Positions 44,455 through 54,900 of a DNA stretch of 64,000 nt are shown in pieces. The notes under the pieces were generated by a model that did not search any database, was not told where the DNA came from, and saw only the letters and a list, made by a program, of their open reading frames with translations. Made by a program: the position numbers and the translations under genes. Each line of letters starts with the position of its first letter. Position 1 is the stretch's first letter. The stretch spans positions 248,001-312,000 of the forward strand of contig NZ_PYOO01000005.1 in assembly GCF_003026395.1 (NCBI RefSeq). Direction: 5' to 3'. Source of the DNA: Photobacterium iliopiscarium (GTDB lineage: Bacteria; Pseudomonadota; Gammaproteobacteria; Enterobacterales; Vibrionaceae).

Positions 44455-45576
44455 ATGTCAACAAATAAACAACAAATCGAATTACAAAAAGAAATGGGTC
44501 CCAACTGGTTTGCATCCGTCATGGGTACAGGTATTATCGCTAATGCTGCTGTTGGATTACCTTTTATAGGCAAAGACTTAATTGGATTTGCAACGGTTGT
44601 TTGGTTAATTGCATTTGCGATGCTGATCGTTATGACCATTATCAAAAGCTATCAAACAATCACCAAGCCCCATATTATTAAACGTCAATTTAACGATCCA
44701 GTGATGTCTCAATTCTTTGGCGCACCACCAATGGCATTCTTAACCGTTGCTGGTGGCACACTATTATTAGGTCCTCATGTTCTTGGCCAAAGTCTTGCCC
44801 TTAATATTGCGTGGCCACTATTTTGGATTGGTACAATCAGCGGTATTATTACTGCTATTATTATTCCATACCGTTTGTTTACTCATAATGAAGTACATGA
44901 CGATGCCGCCTTTGGTGGTTGGTTAATGCCTGTTGTTCCACCCATGGTATCAGCCACTATCGGTTCAATGTTCTTATCACATATGGCCCATTCTGCAGCA
45001 CAACAAACCTTACTCTATGGCATGTATGCGTGTTTTGGTATGAGTTTAATGGCATCAGTCATTATTATTACATTGATCTGGAGTCGTTTAGCACATTCAG
45101 GTACATCAGGCAGTGCACGTGTGCCAACGTTATGGATTGTATTAGGTCCGCTAGGTCAATCAATTACTGCGGCGGGTTGTTTAGGTACAGCGGCGATGTT
45201 TACTGTCAATGAACCTATTGCGAGTGCAATGAATGTGATGTCGATTTTATATGGTGTGCCGATTTGGGGCTTTGCTATGTTGTGGTTCTGTGTCGCAGCA
45301 TTATTAACCCTACGTGCTATGCGTCGTAAAATGCCGTTTGCATTAACATGGTGGGCATTTACCTTCCCCGTGGGTACATGTGTAACAGGCACAACACAAT
45401 TAGCACTTCATACTGGTTTACCCGCTTTTCAATGGGCTTCTATTATCCTCTTTGCATTCTTGATCTTAGCGTGGGTTACAGCAGCATTAGGCACATTTAA
45501 AGGCTTTAAACACGGTAAGATTTTTAATAATCCGACCTCTGTTGTTCATATAAAATCAAAAAAAGGTAATAACTAA
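44455..45576 (+). CDS. TDT/SLAC1-type transporter (TehA-like)
   Basis: The ATG at 44455 is chosen over an in-frame TTG five codons earlier; both lack a strong ribosome site. The 373-residue protein has about ten membrane helices. GPNWFASVMGTGIIANAA at the start, GAPPMAFLTVAGGTLLLGPHV, FGGWLMPVVPPMVSATIGS and FAMLWFCVAALLTLRAMRRKMPFALTWWAFTFPVG are typical of the tellurite-resistance/dicarboxylate transporter (TDT) family. Family substrates include dicarboxylates, sulfite and anions; which one applies here is unknown. Confidence 0.85.
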   Translation: MSTNKQQIELQKEMGPNWFASVMGTGIIANAAVGLPFIGKDLIGFATVVWLIAFAMLIVMTIIKSYQTITKPHIIKRQFNDPVMSQFFGAPPMAFLTVAGGTLLLGPHVLGQSLALNIAWPLFWIGTISGIITAIIIPYRLFTHNEVHDDAAFGGWLMPVVPPMVSATIGSMFLSHMAHSAAQQTLLYGMYACFGMSLMASVIIITLIWSRLAHSGTSGSARVPTLWIVLGPLGQSITAAGCLGTAAMFTVNEPIASAMNVMSILYGVPIWGFAMLWFCVAALLTLRAMRRKMPFALTWWAFTFPVGTCVTGTTQLALHTGLPAFQWASIILFAFLILAWVTAALGTFKGFKHGKIFNNPTSVVHIKSKKGNN

Positions 45577-45583
45577 TAAAAAT

Positions 45584-45631
45584 AAACCCTGTGATATTTA
45601 ATCAATAAGCATTAAACATCACAGGGTTTTT
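45584..45631. terminator. Bidirectional terminator, TDT transporter / EamA transporter
   Basis: AAACCCTGTGAT / ATCACAGGGTTT is a perfect 12-bp stem with A- and T-runs outside, between convergent genes. Confidence 0.88.
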
Positions 45632-45647
45632 AAGTGATCAGTTAAAA

Positions 45648-46583
45648 TTAAACTATTGCCGCTTTTGCTTTATTAGCGCGTAAACTACCAATAACATTCA
45701 CTAATGCGCCGAGTACTATCATCGCCCCACCCGCTAATGTCCATGTCGATGGCACTTCACTAAAGACCAACCAACCTAAAACAATCGAAAACACGACTTG
45801 AATATAAGAATATGCGGTTGCCTTGCTTGCCACTTCTACTTTCATTGCTTTGGTTAAACCCACTTGACCAAACTGAGTAAAAATACCCACAAAGAGTAGT
45901 AAGAACAGCGCTTCTGTGGTTGGCATAACAAAATCATCACCCAGTAATAACACTGATAACGGCAACGCAATCAATGGGAAATAAAGAATAATTACCGAAC
46001 TATCCTCGGTGTTACTCAACTGCTTAACAATAATATAAGACACACCACTACCAAATGCGCCTAACAATGCAATACCTATACTAAATAGCGGTAATTGTTG
46101 AACATGATCTAGCGTTAGTCCTGGCCCCACCATCAATAACAAACCAATAATTGAACAAAAAATACAAATAATGGTACTGATATGGATTTTTTCTTTTAGG
46201 AAAAGAATCGCTAATACTGCTGTAAAAACGGGGTTGAGATACTGTAAAATGGTCGCTTCAGCTAAAGGTAAAGTTGAAACCGCATAATAAACACAAATTA
46301 ATGACAGTGAACCTGTAACGCCACGAGTTAATAATAACTTACGGTTATTGCCCCAGATATCAATCCGTTTACGTTTGACGTCAGCATAGCTAATAAGCAG
46401 AGATACCAACGCACGCGCTGCTACAATTTCAAACACGGGAATACCATAAGTGTGGACTAATTTCACACAACTCGACATCAATGCGAAGGCAAACGCTGAC
46501 ATCAGCATATATCTGACGCCAACAGGTATTTTATTCAAAGAAAAATTGGGCATAGGAAGCGGTTCGTTAACATAAAAAACCAT
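45648..46583 (-). CDS. EamA-family (DMT) transporter
   Basis: A 311-residue inner-membrane protein with ten predicted helices in two EamA repeats: first repeat ends PLAEATILQYLNPVFTAVLAILFLKEK, second ends SKATAYSYIQVVFSIVLGWLVFSEVPS. These are the standard drug/metabolite transporter signatures. The substrate is unknown. The start at 46583 could instead be the ATG ten codons downstream; neither has a strong ribosome site. Confidence 0.88.
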   Translation of the reverse strand: MVFYVNEPLPMPNFSLNKIPVGVRYMLMSAFAFALMSSCVKLVHTYGIPVFEIVAARALVSLLISYADVKRKRIDIWGNNRKLLLTRGVTGSLSLICVYYAVSTLPLAEATILQYLNPVFTAVLAILFLKEKIHISTIICIFCSIIGLLLMVGPGLTLDHVQQLPLFSIGIALLGAFGSGVSYIIVKQLSNTEDSSVIILYFPLIALPLSVLLLGDDFVMPTTEALFLLLFVGIFTQFGQVGLTKAMKVEVASKATAYSYIQVVFSIVLGWLVFSEVPSTWTLAGGAMIVLGALVNVIGSLRANKAKAAIV

Positions 46584-46774
46584 TTTATGAAAAAAAACAT
46601 CAACCTCGCAAGTGTTATATCACTCTTAGCTTTTTATGATTTGAATTATTATATTAGTGTTTACGGCTGAAAAATGAACTGAAAATTAACAAGATGAGAT
46701 TGTCATTACTGATATGGTTATTTATTACAGCAAGAATAGAATAAATGTTCATTTTATAAACCTAATTAACGACC

Positions 46775-48241
46775 ATGAAAAAACTACCTTTATTAGCGTG
46801 TGCAATTGCCAGTTTACTTGGCACTCAAGCGGCAAGTGCCTGTACAACTCTTCTTGTTGGTGATCAAGCCTCAACCAATGGTGCCTATTACATGGCACGT
46901 AATGAAGACTATAAAGCGGTATGGGCTAAACACTTTGTTCTTCATCCTCATGCTGTTAATGAAAAAGGGCAATTCCATTCCAATACTGATGGCTTTACCT
47001 ATCCATTCCCTAAAGTGTCATTGGCTTATACATCAATGCAGGATTGGGATACTCATGATAAAACCATGGGTGAAGTGGGCTTAAATTCTGCGGGCGTGGG
47101 TATTACCTCAACCGAAAGCCTGACTAACCGAAAAGCCGCATTGACCGCCGATCCTTATAATACTAAAAATGGTATTAATGAAGATTCAATCGAAAATGTG
47201 ATTTTACCTCGTATTCACAGTGCCAAAGAAGGTGTTGAATTACTAGGTAAAATCATTGAAGAGCGTGGCGCATCACAAGGCTTTGGGGTTGGATTTATTG
47301 ATAAAACCGGAATTTGGTATTTAGAAACAGGCAGCGGTCATCAATGGATGGCACGTAAAATACCTAAAGATGCTTATTTCATTTCAGGCAACCAATCACG
47401 TTTAAAACAATATCTACCGAATAACAGTGATTATCTCGCCTCTCCAACATTAGTTTCTTTTGCTGAACAACATGGTTTATATGTTACCAAGGCTAATCAA
47501 CCTTTTGATTTCCATGATGCTTATGCCACTACTGGCGGCCAAGAAAACATCACTTATAACTACCCTCGCGTATGGATTGCACAACATATTCTAAACCCAA
47601 GCCTTAAAACACAAATTGATCGCGACCAACCAAACTACCCTGTCTTCTTAACACCTACACATAAAATCTCACTCCAAAAAGTAGAAGAAATTATGCGTAA
47701 CCATTATCAAGGCACAGCGATGGACCCATATGCAAATGCAGATCCACTCGGTCACTATCGTCCAATTTCAGTATTCCGTTGCGCTGAATCACATATCATT
47801 GAAGTACGTCCAAACCTACCGATTGCAATCGGCGAAACTGAATACATTAACCTAGGTATGACGGCGCTTGGAGTTTACATTCCTTTCTATCAAGGAACAA
47901 CTGAGATCCCCTATGGCTACGATATCGGTACTGATGTCGCAAGTAATGGTTCTATCTTCTGGGACATGCGTAAACTACAAACGTTAGGCATGGCAAATTG
48001 GAAACAAAATGAACCGATTATTCGTGCTGCCTACGATAAATACGAAGCTGATACCGCGATTGCTCAGAAAAAAATGGAACAGAAATACTTAACTATTTAT
48101 AAACAGCACCCACAACAAGCAACCGCTTTAATTAATAAATTTGAAAAAACCGCTACGGATAATGCACTAAAAGTCACCAACGAAATATTTACCACGCTTA
48201 CCCAAAAAGCAGATATGGCATCACACTTCGCTGGCGCGTAA
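46775..48241 (+). CDS. C69-family dipeptidase (PepD-like), exported
   Basis: A 488-residue protein with a signal peptide (MKKLPLLACAIASLLGTQAASA) cleaved just before C23, which begins CTTLLVGDQAS. Peptidase family C69 uses an N-terminal cysteine nucleophile, so cleavage would expose the catalytic residue. Further family segments: ARNEDY, GEVGLNSAGVGITSTESL, VGFIDKTGIWYLETGSGHQWMARKIP and FISGNQSRL. It is probably a periplasmic dipeptidase in nutrient peptide use. A clear terminator follows. Confidence 0.9.
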   Translation: MKKLPLLACAIASLLGTQAASACTTLLVGDQASTNGAYYMARNEDYKAVWAKHFVLHPHAVNEKGQFHSNTDGFTYPFPKVSLAYTSMQDWDTHDKTMGEVGLNSAGVGITSTESLTNRKAALTADPYNTKNGINEDSIENVILPRIHSAKEGVELLGKIIEERGASQGFGVGFIDKTGIWYLETGSGHQWMARKIPKDAYFISGNQSRLKQYLPNNSDYLASPTLVSFAEQHGLYVTKANQPFDFHDAYATTGGQENITYNYPRVWIAQHILNPSLKTQIDRDQPNYPVFLTPTHKISLQKVEEIMRNHYQGTAMDPYANADPLGHYRPISVFRCAESHIIEVRPNLPIAIGETEYINLGMTALGVYIPFYQGTTEIPYGYDIGTDVASNGSIFWDMRKLQTLGMANWKQNEPIIRAAYDKYEADTAIAQKKMEQKYLTIYKQHPQQATALINKFEKTATDNALKVTNEIFTTLTQKADMASHFAGA

Positions 48242-48280
48242 GCAAACATTAACCGACTGCAATACAAAGCTAATTATTCA

Positions 48281-48306
48281 AAGCGCCGCTATTGGCGCTT
48301 TTTTAT
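48281..48306 (+). terminator. Terminator after the C69 dipeptidase
   Basis: AAGCGCC / GGCGCTT with a 6-nt loop, then TTTT. Confidence 0.85.
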
Positions 48307-48412
48307 AGATTATCATTTCTTATATCGACATATTCATTCCCAAAAACAAATACTATCTCTAAAAACGGATTACGTTATAATCGCCATCCAGCTCAACAAA
48401 AAATAGAATAAT

Positions 48413-49546
48413 ATGTATCAATTGACGTTTTCATTTGAAGAATTTCTTGCCGAGTTTTGGCAAAAGAAACCCACCATTATCAAAGGCGGTTTTAAAAACT
48501 TTGTCGATCCCATTTCAGCGGATGAACTCGCTGGACTCGCAATGGAAGAGGACGTTGATTCGCGTTATATCGCTAAATTAGCTGACACTTGGGATGTGCG
48601 TCATGGGCCACTGACTTTTGATGATACCCCTAAAGATAATTGGTCATTCATTGTTCAAGCGGCAAACCATTGGCATGAAGGTGCAGCGCAACTGATCACC
48701 CCATTTCGTCAATTACCCGGTTGGTTACTGGACGATCTAATGATCAGCTACTCAACCCCAGGCGGCGGTGTTGGTCCTCATATCGATCAATATGATGTAT
48801 TCATTACTCAAGGTTCAGGTAAACGTCATTGGCGCGTAGGCCCTAAAAAAGATGACTACGAAGAAGAATGTCGTCATCCTGCATTACGTCAAATAAAAGG
48901 CTTTGATCCTATTATTGACGATATTTTAGAACCCGGTGATATTTTATATATTCCACCAGGTTTCCCACATGATGGTTACGCCATTGAAACATCAATGAGT
49001 TTTTCAGTGGGTTTCCGCTCACCTAAGAAACAAGAATTATTAAGCAGCTTTGCCGACTTTGTGATTGCGAATGATATTGGTGATGTGCACTATCATAATC
49101 CAGCGTTACCAGCTCGTGCTAACAACGGTGCTATTTTGGCAGAAGAAGCCAAAGATCTTGAAAACATGATGCGCAGTTTGCTTGATGACCCTCAACGATT
49201 AAAACAGTGGTTAGGCGAACATCTAACGCAAAATCGTCATGAACTTGATGTAATGGCATCTGAGCCGCCATGGCAAAATAATGAAACCTATCAGTTCTTA
49301 GAAGACGGTGAAGCATTTAAACGTATTGGTGGTTTACGTGCGTTTTATCATCCCGATCAAGCTCACCTTGTCTATATTAATGGTGAGCAATATCAATTAC
49401 CGCCAGAGTGTGCTGATGCCGCTAAATTATTGTGTGATGAAGAACAAATCACTCACGCACAATTAGGCGAACAACTTGATAATCCAGCATTTCTAGCCAT
49501 GTTAACCCAGTTAATTAATATTGGTTATTGGTATCCTGTTGAATAA
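48413..49546 (+). CDS. roxA: Ribosomal protein uL16 arginine hydroxylase RoxA (YcfD)
   Basis: A 377-residue JmjC/cupin oxygenase. The Fe(II) ligands are H123 and D125 in GPHIDQYDVF and H186 in FPHDGYAIE, close to the positions in E. coli YcfD. FWQKKPTIIKGGFKNF at the N-terminus and the C-terminal winged-helix-like dimer region agree with the family. It hydroxylates an arginine of ribosomal protein uL16 using 2-oxoglutarate and O2. Single gene ending in a bidirectional terminator. Confidence 0.93.
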   Translation: MYQLTFSFEEFLAEFWQKKPTIIKGGFKNFVDPISADELAGLAMEEDVDSRYIAKLADTWDVRHGPLTFDDTPKDNWSFIVQAANHWHEGAAQLITPFRQLPGWLLDDLMISYSTPGGGVGPHIDQYDVFITQGSGKRHWRVGPKKDDYEEECRHPALRQIKGFDPIIDDILEPGDILYIPPGFPHDGYAIETSMSFSVGFRSPKKQELLSSFADFVIANDIGDVHYHNPALPARANNGAILAEEAKDLENMMRSLLDDPQRLKQWLGEHLTQNRHELDVMASEPPWQNNETYQFLEDGEAFKRIGGLRAFYHPDQAHLVYINGEQYQLPPECADAAKLLCDEEQITHAQLGEQLDNPAFLAMLTQLINIGYWYPVE

Positions 49547-49557
49547 CTAAATCAAAA

Positions 49558-49594
49558 AAAGCGGCTATTAATGAATATTTAACAGCCGCTCTTT
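49558..49594. terminator. Bidirectional terminator, roxA / DUF3313 lipoprotein
   Basis: AGCGGCT / AGCCGCT around an AT-rich loop, with an A-run before and CTTTT after. Confidence 0.8.
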
Positions 49595-49622
49595 TGTTGG
49601 TATTGATATTGTTATTAAACGA

Positions 49623-50297
49623 TTACTGTTTATATTGCGCAAGAGTAATAGATAGTCGCTTTACCCACCAATTGATTGCATCTTTTATATCATCAGAAGA
49701 ATCAATCATCGTACTAAAATCTTTATTACCCGTTTTACGATCAATAGCCGCCATAATAGGCTCACCTGTTGTCGCATCACTGATCAATATTTCCATTGAC
49801 GCTGAACCAACATTGGTATGCTCGCCTGTAAGCACTTTTGAAATGGTTGAGATCCCCAACCCTACAGGTAATACGCTACTTGTGATCGCTAAAATAGGGT
49901 TCGGTGTTTGCACATTAGTAATCGCAATCGTAACTCGTAATGTCTTTGGCTGTGGCTTTTCAACAACGGTTAACTTTGTATTAAGTGATTTTAACTGATT
50001 GATAAAATAATCTTTTATCATAATAATTTCAGCTTCTGATAAGTGATCACTCTTTTCTTTATCAAGCATGATATGTACTTGATCATAAATAATATTATCG
50101 TATTTTGCTATTTTACGTTGTAATGAGCGCTGATTAAATATACCCCGTTGCGCCCACACTAAATCAACACCATCCTTTGGACCTGGATGAAAGTCTTCAT
50201 ATGTTTCAAATGTCTTAGGTTTTACTATTTGGTGATTATTAGCACAACCTACCGTAGTGATAATGACTAATATCAATAACCAGATCTTTTGTTGCAT
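49623..50297 (-). CDS. DUF3313-type lipoprotein
   Basis: The ATG at 50297 is preferred: AAAGGG stands upstream and it yields a lipoprotein signal with lipobox (ITTVGC). The 224-residue product contains DLVWAQRGIFNQRSLQRKIAKYDNIIYDQV, KTLRVTIAITNVQTPNPILAI, a glycine-rich STISKVLTGEHTNVGSASMEI and DATTGEPIMAAIDRKTG: the usual layout of DUF3313 outer-membrane lipoproteins. Function is unknown. Confidence 0.8.
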   Translation of the reverse strand: MQQKIWLLILVIITTVGCANNHQIVKPKTFETYEDFHPGPKDGVDLVWAQRGIFNQRSLQRKIAKYDNIIYDQVHIMLDKEKSDHLSEAEIIMIKDYFINQLKSLNTKLTVVEKPQPKTLRVTIAITNVQTPNPILAITSSVLPVGLGISTISKVLTGEHTNVGSASMEILISDATTGEPIMAAIDRKTGNKDFSTMIDSSDDIKDAINWWVKRLSITLAQYKQ

Positions 50298-50448
50298 TAC
50301 TTTCACCCTTTCATCCATTGAACGATAAATACATTATCCATAGTCGACTGTTAGTTATATGTTAACAAAATAACAATATGCCATACTATAAATTAATACT
50401 CACCACGATGCAAAGGTAATCATGTTGATATGTATTGCTCTAAAAGTA

Positions 50449-50481
50449 AAAAAGAGCCAACACAAAGGTTAGCTCTTTTTT
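50449..50481 (-). terminator. Terminator after the Old Yellow Enzyme gene
   Basis: AAAAAGAGC / GCTCTTTTT (extended by CAA/TTA with a wobble) with A- and T-runs. It serves the minus-strand oxidoreductase ending at 50505. Confidence 0.85.
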
Positions 50482-50504
50482 AGGAAACAAATTAATAACG
50501 TCAA

Positions 50505-51617
50505 TTATAAGCGGGCTAATTCTGCTTTACGGGTTTTATTTACTACACAGAAATTACCACGACGGGTACGGCACTTTGAACAACGCTCACATTCAACGTC
50601 AGCCTTATAACCCTCTAACCAACGTTTAATTAACTTAGGTTCAGATAACAATGGACGTGATAATGCGAAAAATTCAATACCAGTATTGTTTGCCATCGCT
50701 TCAATAGCATCAAATTCACTCAAACCACCAACAGTAATCACTGGCACATCAACATCTTGGCTGATTATGTCGCCGTATTGATGGAAGTAGCCTTCAGCTT
50801 CAATAGTATAACCATCGTAAGACTCGCCCACCATGGTGTCAGCCTTACCATGCACGTTACCTGAGATGATAATCGCATCCACACCAACCGCTGCTAGTTT
50901 TTTACAAATAAGACGCGTATCAGCAAATGTTAATCCACCCTCAAAGAATTCAGAGGCGGTTAATTTAACTAAAATAGGGAAATCATCACCGACTAAGGTT
51001 CTAATTTTAGCGTAAATTTCTAATAGAAAACGCATACGGTTATCAAGGCTACCACCATACTGATCATCACGTTGATTATAATATGGACTTAGAAACTGGT
51101 TAATTAGATAGGTATGTGCTGCATGAATTTCAACACCATCAAAACCCGCATCTTGAGCACGTTTAGTCGCTAATGCAAAAGCTTCAACAATATAATCAAT
51201 GTCAGCTTGAGTCATAGCCTGACCTAATGTTTGAGTGCCTTTCTCGCACACCGCACTAGGTGCAAAGATCACCCGCTCGCCAAGGTTGTAAGTGGTTTTA
51301 GTGCCACCATAAGCCAGTTGCATCACGATTTTGGAATCGTATTGATGAACAAGATCAGTCAGTTTTTGATATTCTTCGATAAACGAGTCGTTATACATCC
51401 CCATCATGCCAGCATTGGGTTTTTCTTCTTCGACAATATTTGCATAACCCGTTACGATCAGCCCCACTTCCCCTTGTGCAAGCTCTTCATAAATAGCATA
51501 AAGCTTATCGGTCATATGGCCATCTTCTGTTGCCATATTTTCCCATGTTGCACTACGAACAAAGCGGTTTTTTAATGCCATGTTGCCAATACGGGCTTCT
51601 GTAAATAAAGTACTCAA
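50505..51617 (-). CDS. Old Yellow Enzyme-type NADH:flavin oxidoreductase
   Basis: A 370-residue FMN-binding TIM barrel. Signatures: LKNRFVRSATWENMATEDG, the HxxH substrate-binding motif in GVEIHAAHTYLINQFLSP, YYNQRDDQYGGSLDNRMRF and a GGLSEFDAIEAM phosphate-binding segment. The C-terminus has four cysteines (CERCSKCRTRRGNFC), unusual for a simple YqjM-type enzyme and reminiscent of the Fe-S-containing 2,4-dienoyl-CoA reductase group, although no second flavin domain follows. It probably reduces activated C=C bonds; the substrate is unknown. Confidence 0.88.
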   Translation of the reverse strand: MSTLFTEARIGNMALKNRFVRSATWENMATEDGHMTDKLYAIYEELAQGEVGLIVTGYANIVEEEKPNAGMMGMYNDSFIEEYQKLTDLVHQYDSKIVMQLAYGGTKTTYNLGERVIFAPSAVCEKGTQTLGQAMTQADIDYIVEAFALATKRAQDAGFDGVEIHAAHTYLINQFLSPYYNQRDDQYGGSLDNRMRFLLEIYAKIRTLVGDDFPILVKLTASEFFEGGLTFADTRLICKKLAAVGVDAIIISGNVHGKADTMVGESYDGYTIEAEGYFHQYGDIISQDVDVPVITVGGLSEFDAIEAMANNTGIEFFALSRPLLSEPKLIKRWLEGYKADVECERCSKCRTRRGNFCVVNKTRKAELARL

Positions 51618-51668
51618 ATCACGTCCTCTTAAATATCATGTCGTCTTATTTTCACCAACGCCATAAAA

Positions 51669-51701
51669 ACAAAAAGAACAGCATTATTGAGCTGTTCTTT
51701 T
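51669..51701. terminator. Bidirectional terminator-like hairpin
   Basis: AAAAAGAACAGC / GCTGTTCTTTTTT, 12-bp stem with an 8-nt loop and A/T runs. Confidence 0.8.
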
Positions 51702-51920
51702 TTATGTGTTGTTATCATAAACGCTAAGCTAATATGAATAATACCGTGACTACATCTGAAAATCTTTAATCTGGATTAAGATAATGTCGGTTATATCGAC
51801 GGGGCTCTTCAGCCATCCTGACAATTAATATGCTACTACACTCAAATATACCTGTTGATTATGATGTTAAAGTTAAACTAAAAATTATCGTAATATTTTA
51901 CCTAAGCATATATAGAGAAA

Positions 51921-51945
51921 AAGCTGCACAAGGCAGCTTCTTCTA
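51921..51945 (-). terminator. Terminator of the type VI secretion operon
   Basis: On the minus strand AAGCTGC-CTTGT-GCAGCTT is followed by TTTCTC, about 50 bp after the tssM stop. Confidence 0.75.
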
Positions 51946-51989
51946 TCATTAATAAATCAGTAACTTTAATATCTAAAAGAGATACTTAA

Positions 51990-54900
51990 TTAATAAAGTG
52001 TCTTACTCAATTTAAAGTTCTTAAATAATGATGATGTGAATGGATTAGCGTCCTCTTCCGTATTTAGACGGTAAACAACATTGCCACCGTTGATCGAAAA
52101 TCTATAATCAACACTTGTTTCACTCGCACTTACAACCTGCCCTCGCTCAAGAAGACGGAAAAATGCCCATGGCCCTTGAATGGTAATAGCACGCGGTGAT
52201 AAATTCGCCAATATTGGTACTAATGATAATTTTGATATTGAGGTATCTCGGAGTGTATTAGGCCAAATGAGTTCTACTGGATGACGAGGACCATGACTAT
52301 ATTCAATATATTGGCCGTCAACATTGATCACACTTCGGCGTTGGTTAGCACTTAAATTAATGGGCTCAAGTGTAAACTCAACATCTAATATGCCTTTACG
52401 ATTAAAAAATGCTTGTTGGATCTTTTTAGCATTAGCAAATTGCTTAAGCACATCACTGCGTAATAATGACGGTTCGTTATTATTGCTCATATCCATTGAA
52501 ATATTATCATCAATAAATAGTTTCAAGTCATTATTATAAAAGTTATCCATAGTGCCATTAGGCGCAAAGAAGGTTTCAAAATCCTTCAGCGATACATCTT
52601 TCGAGGTATGATTATTAAATGGATAGCGAGAAGCCAATTTTTCTTGATATTCTTTATAAACATCACGTTGCCAACGTACTTCGACATACTTAATCGCCTC
52701 TTGTTTAATCACATACCAACTTTCTTCAGCGATTTCTTTAACCAAACTATCAAGTGGTTTAGGTAAATTAGTTGCCATTTGCTGCAACGTATAAATAGGA
52801 TCGTTTTCTTTTAATCCTAATCTATCTTTCGTTGCTTCTAAAGCTGCTTTTCCCTTGTCTGGCGCATCTTGAATCGCTTTCATATAATAGTATAGCTGCC
52901 GCACTGAAGTCATCACTTCTTGTATATATGCGGGCTGTTTGCTATTACTGTCTAAAATTGAATCAATATCAGTAAACGGTGTTGCAATCATTGACGCCAC
53001 GTTATATTGCGATGATGTCATCAACGCCAAGCGTGCTTTATCATTTTTGGGTAACATTGGAAATAGCTGGGTATTTATATCAACAGTTTTAATAAAACGC
53101 ACTATTGGCTGTTTATGTCCAACTATATTACTCAAAACAGCTACGGCTTCATTAATGTCTGAAAAATATTTAATCTCAATATTATTTAATGCTAACTGCC
53201 ATGTATTTACATAATCATCAACATACAAATTACGAATTTTCTGACGTAACACTTGTTTATCTTCTGCGCTAAACGTTGCGACTGTTGATTCACCTAATAC
53301 CCAACTATCAACAAGCGCGACATCTGACAATGACTCTATTTTGGGTAAAAAATAACTATTAAAGCCTTTTTTAGTTAATATTTGCGGAATATTCAGAGCA
53401 TTATCTTGCACTCGCTGACCAAATACCACTTCAAATACAGGACCAACCGCTTTTTTAATATTAAGAGGAGCTCCTAATGTGTGTTCTGCCGTACGTTTTA
53501 AACTGTTATAAACACGCTCAGCTAAACCTATTGAACTAAGATCCCGTTGAGTGCTTTCAATTAAATTATCGTACGGTCTCATCACCGAAATCGCATTTGT
53601 ATTACCTGTATTACGAAGATCTTGTAAATCAGTATATGCTAACGAATAATCCAAGTGTGCAAGTAATTGTTCTTGAGTTTGAGCATCATTAGGAAAGTTT
53701 TTCTGCCAAACTTGTGCGAAGTACGTCCTTACAACATTATCTTGTCGTCCACTTCGATCTGTCAACATTCTAAAGACACGTAATGCGGATAACTCTTGCT
53801 GCTCTGAATTCGCACTCTTAATATCCACCGCTAACTGTTTCATTAATGCTGGTAAAAATCGAAATTGCAGTAAGCCTAAATAGGTTTCTTCAACTTTAGG
53901 TCCAATTTTATGTCCTTGATAAAGCCCGATATCAGAAACATACTTAGGCTTATCTTGAAACACGCCAAACTCTAATGTTGCTTGACGAATTGAATTTAAT
54001 GGTGCTAATAACTCTTGTTCTGAACGCATCAATTTAACGTTTGAATATTCATTTTTAAATTGACTGACTTGATTAAGCACTGCATTTTCATGAGCAATAT
54101 TTTGGGTATAATAACGCTGCCACCCCCCTATTAATAATACAGATGCAATGCTACATGCTAATACCGACATCCATAGCACTTTTGCTTTATGTCGAATAAC
54201 TCGCAGGCTGTCAGATGCAATCCCCGCTTCTGGATAAATAATCTCATTAAAAAGTTTTTTTACAAAAAAAGTAGTTGAGTTTTTAGAGTGTTGCGCACTA
54301 TTAATTGTATTTGATAAACCGTAACGACGAGATGCGGCATCAACAAATGCATCCGTTGGTACTCCTTGCTGATAGACAGACATAAAGTAAATACCACGAA
54401 TTAACGCCGGTGTTGAAAATTGATCACTTGCAAAAGCATCTTCTAGTAACTGCTTTAAGACATCATGCAACCCTGCAACTTGGCGAGAAAAGCTATAAAT
54501 AGCCGTACGATCTTCAGCACCAACAGCATGGCGCAATGCCAAAGGTAAAGAATCATTAATACGTTCAATAAATTGAATATAATCTTGGTCAAATTCAGCT
54601 AACCAATGATCAAAATCTTTTACAGTATTCAGTGAAAAAGTAAATCCCATTACCTCTTCACGTTGACTTTGAGTATAACTACGGAAATAAGGTTCAAAAC
54701 CATGCAACAGATCTAATTTAGTCAATGCAATATATACGGGCATTCGTGTTGATAATATTTCCATCAACTCACGTAATCGAGCACGTAATAAATTAGCGTA
54801 TGCACGACGCTCAGCAACAGTTGAACTCGCAAGATGCTCAATATCAAGAGCAATAACAACGCCATTTAATGGTCGTTGTGACCGCGTTTTATCTAGCCAA

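Larger units (their letters stand above)
51618..51989. other. 372-bp intergenic region with two terminators
   Basis: No ORF. Between the oxidoreductase start and the tssM stop there are two hairpins (51669-51701 and 51921-51945). The remainder should hold the oxidoreductase promoter. Confidence 0.6.
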
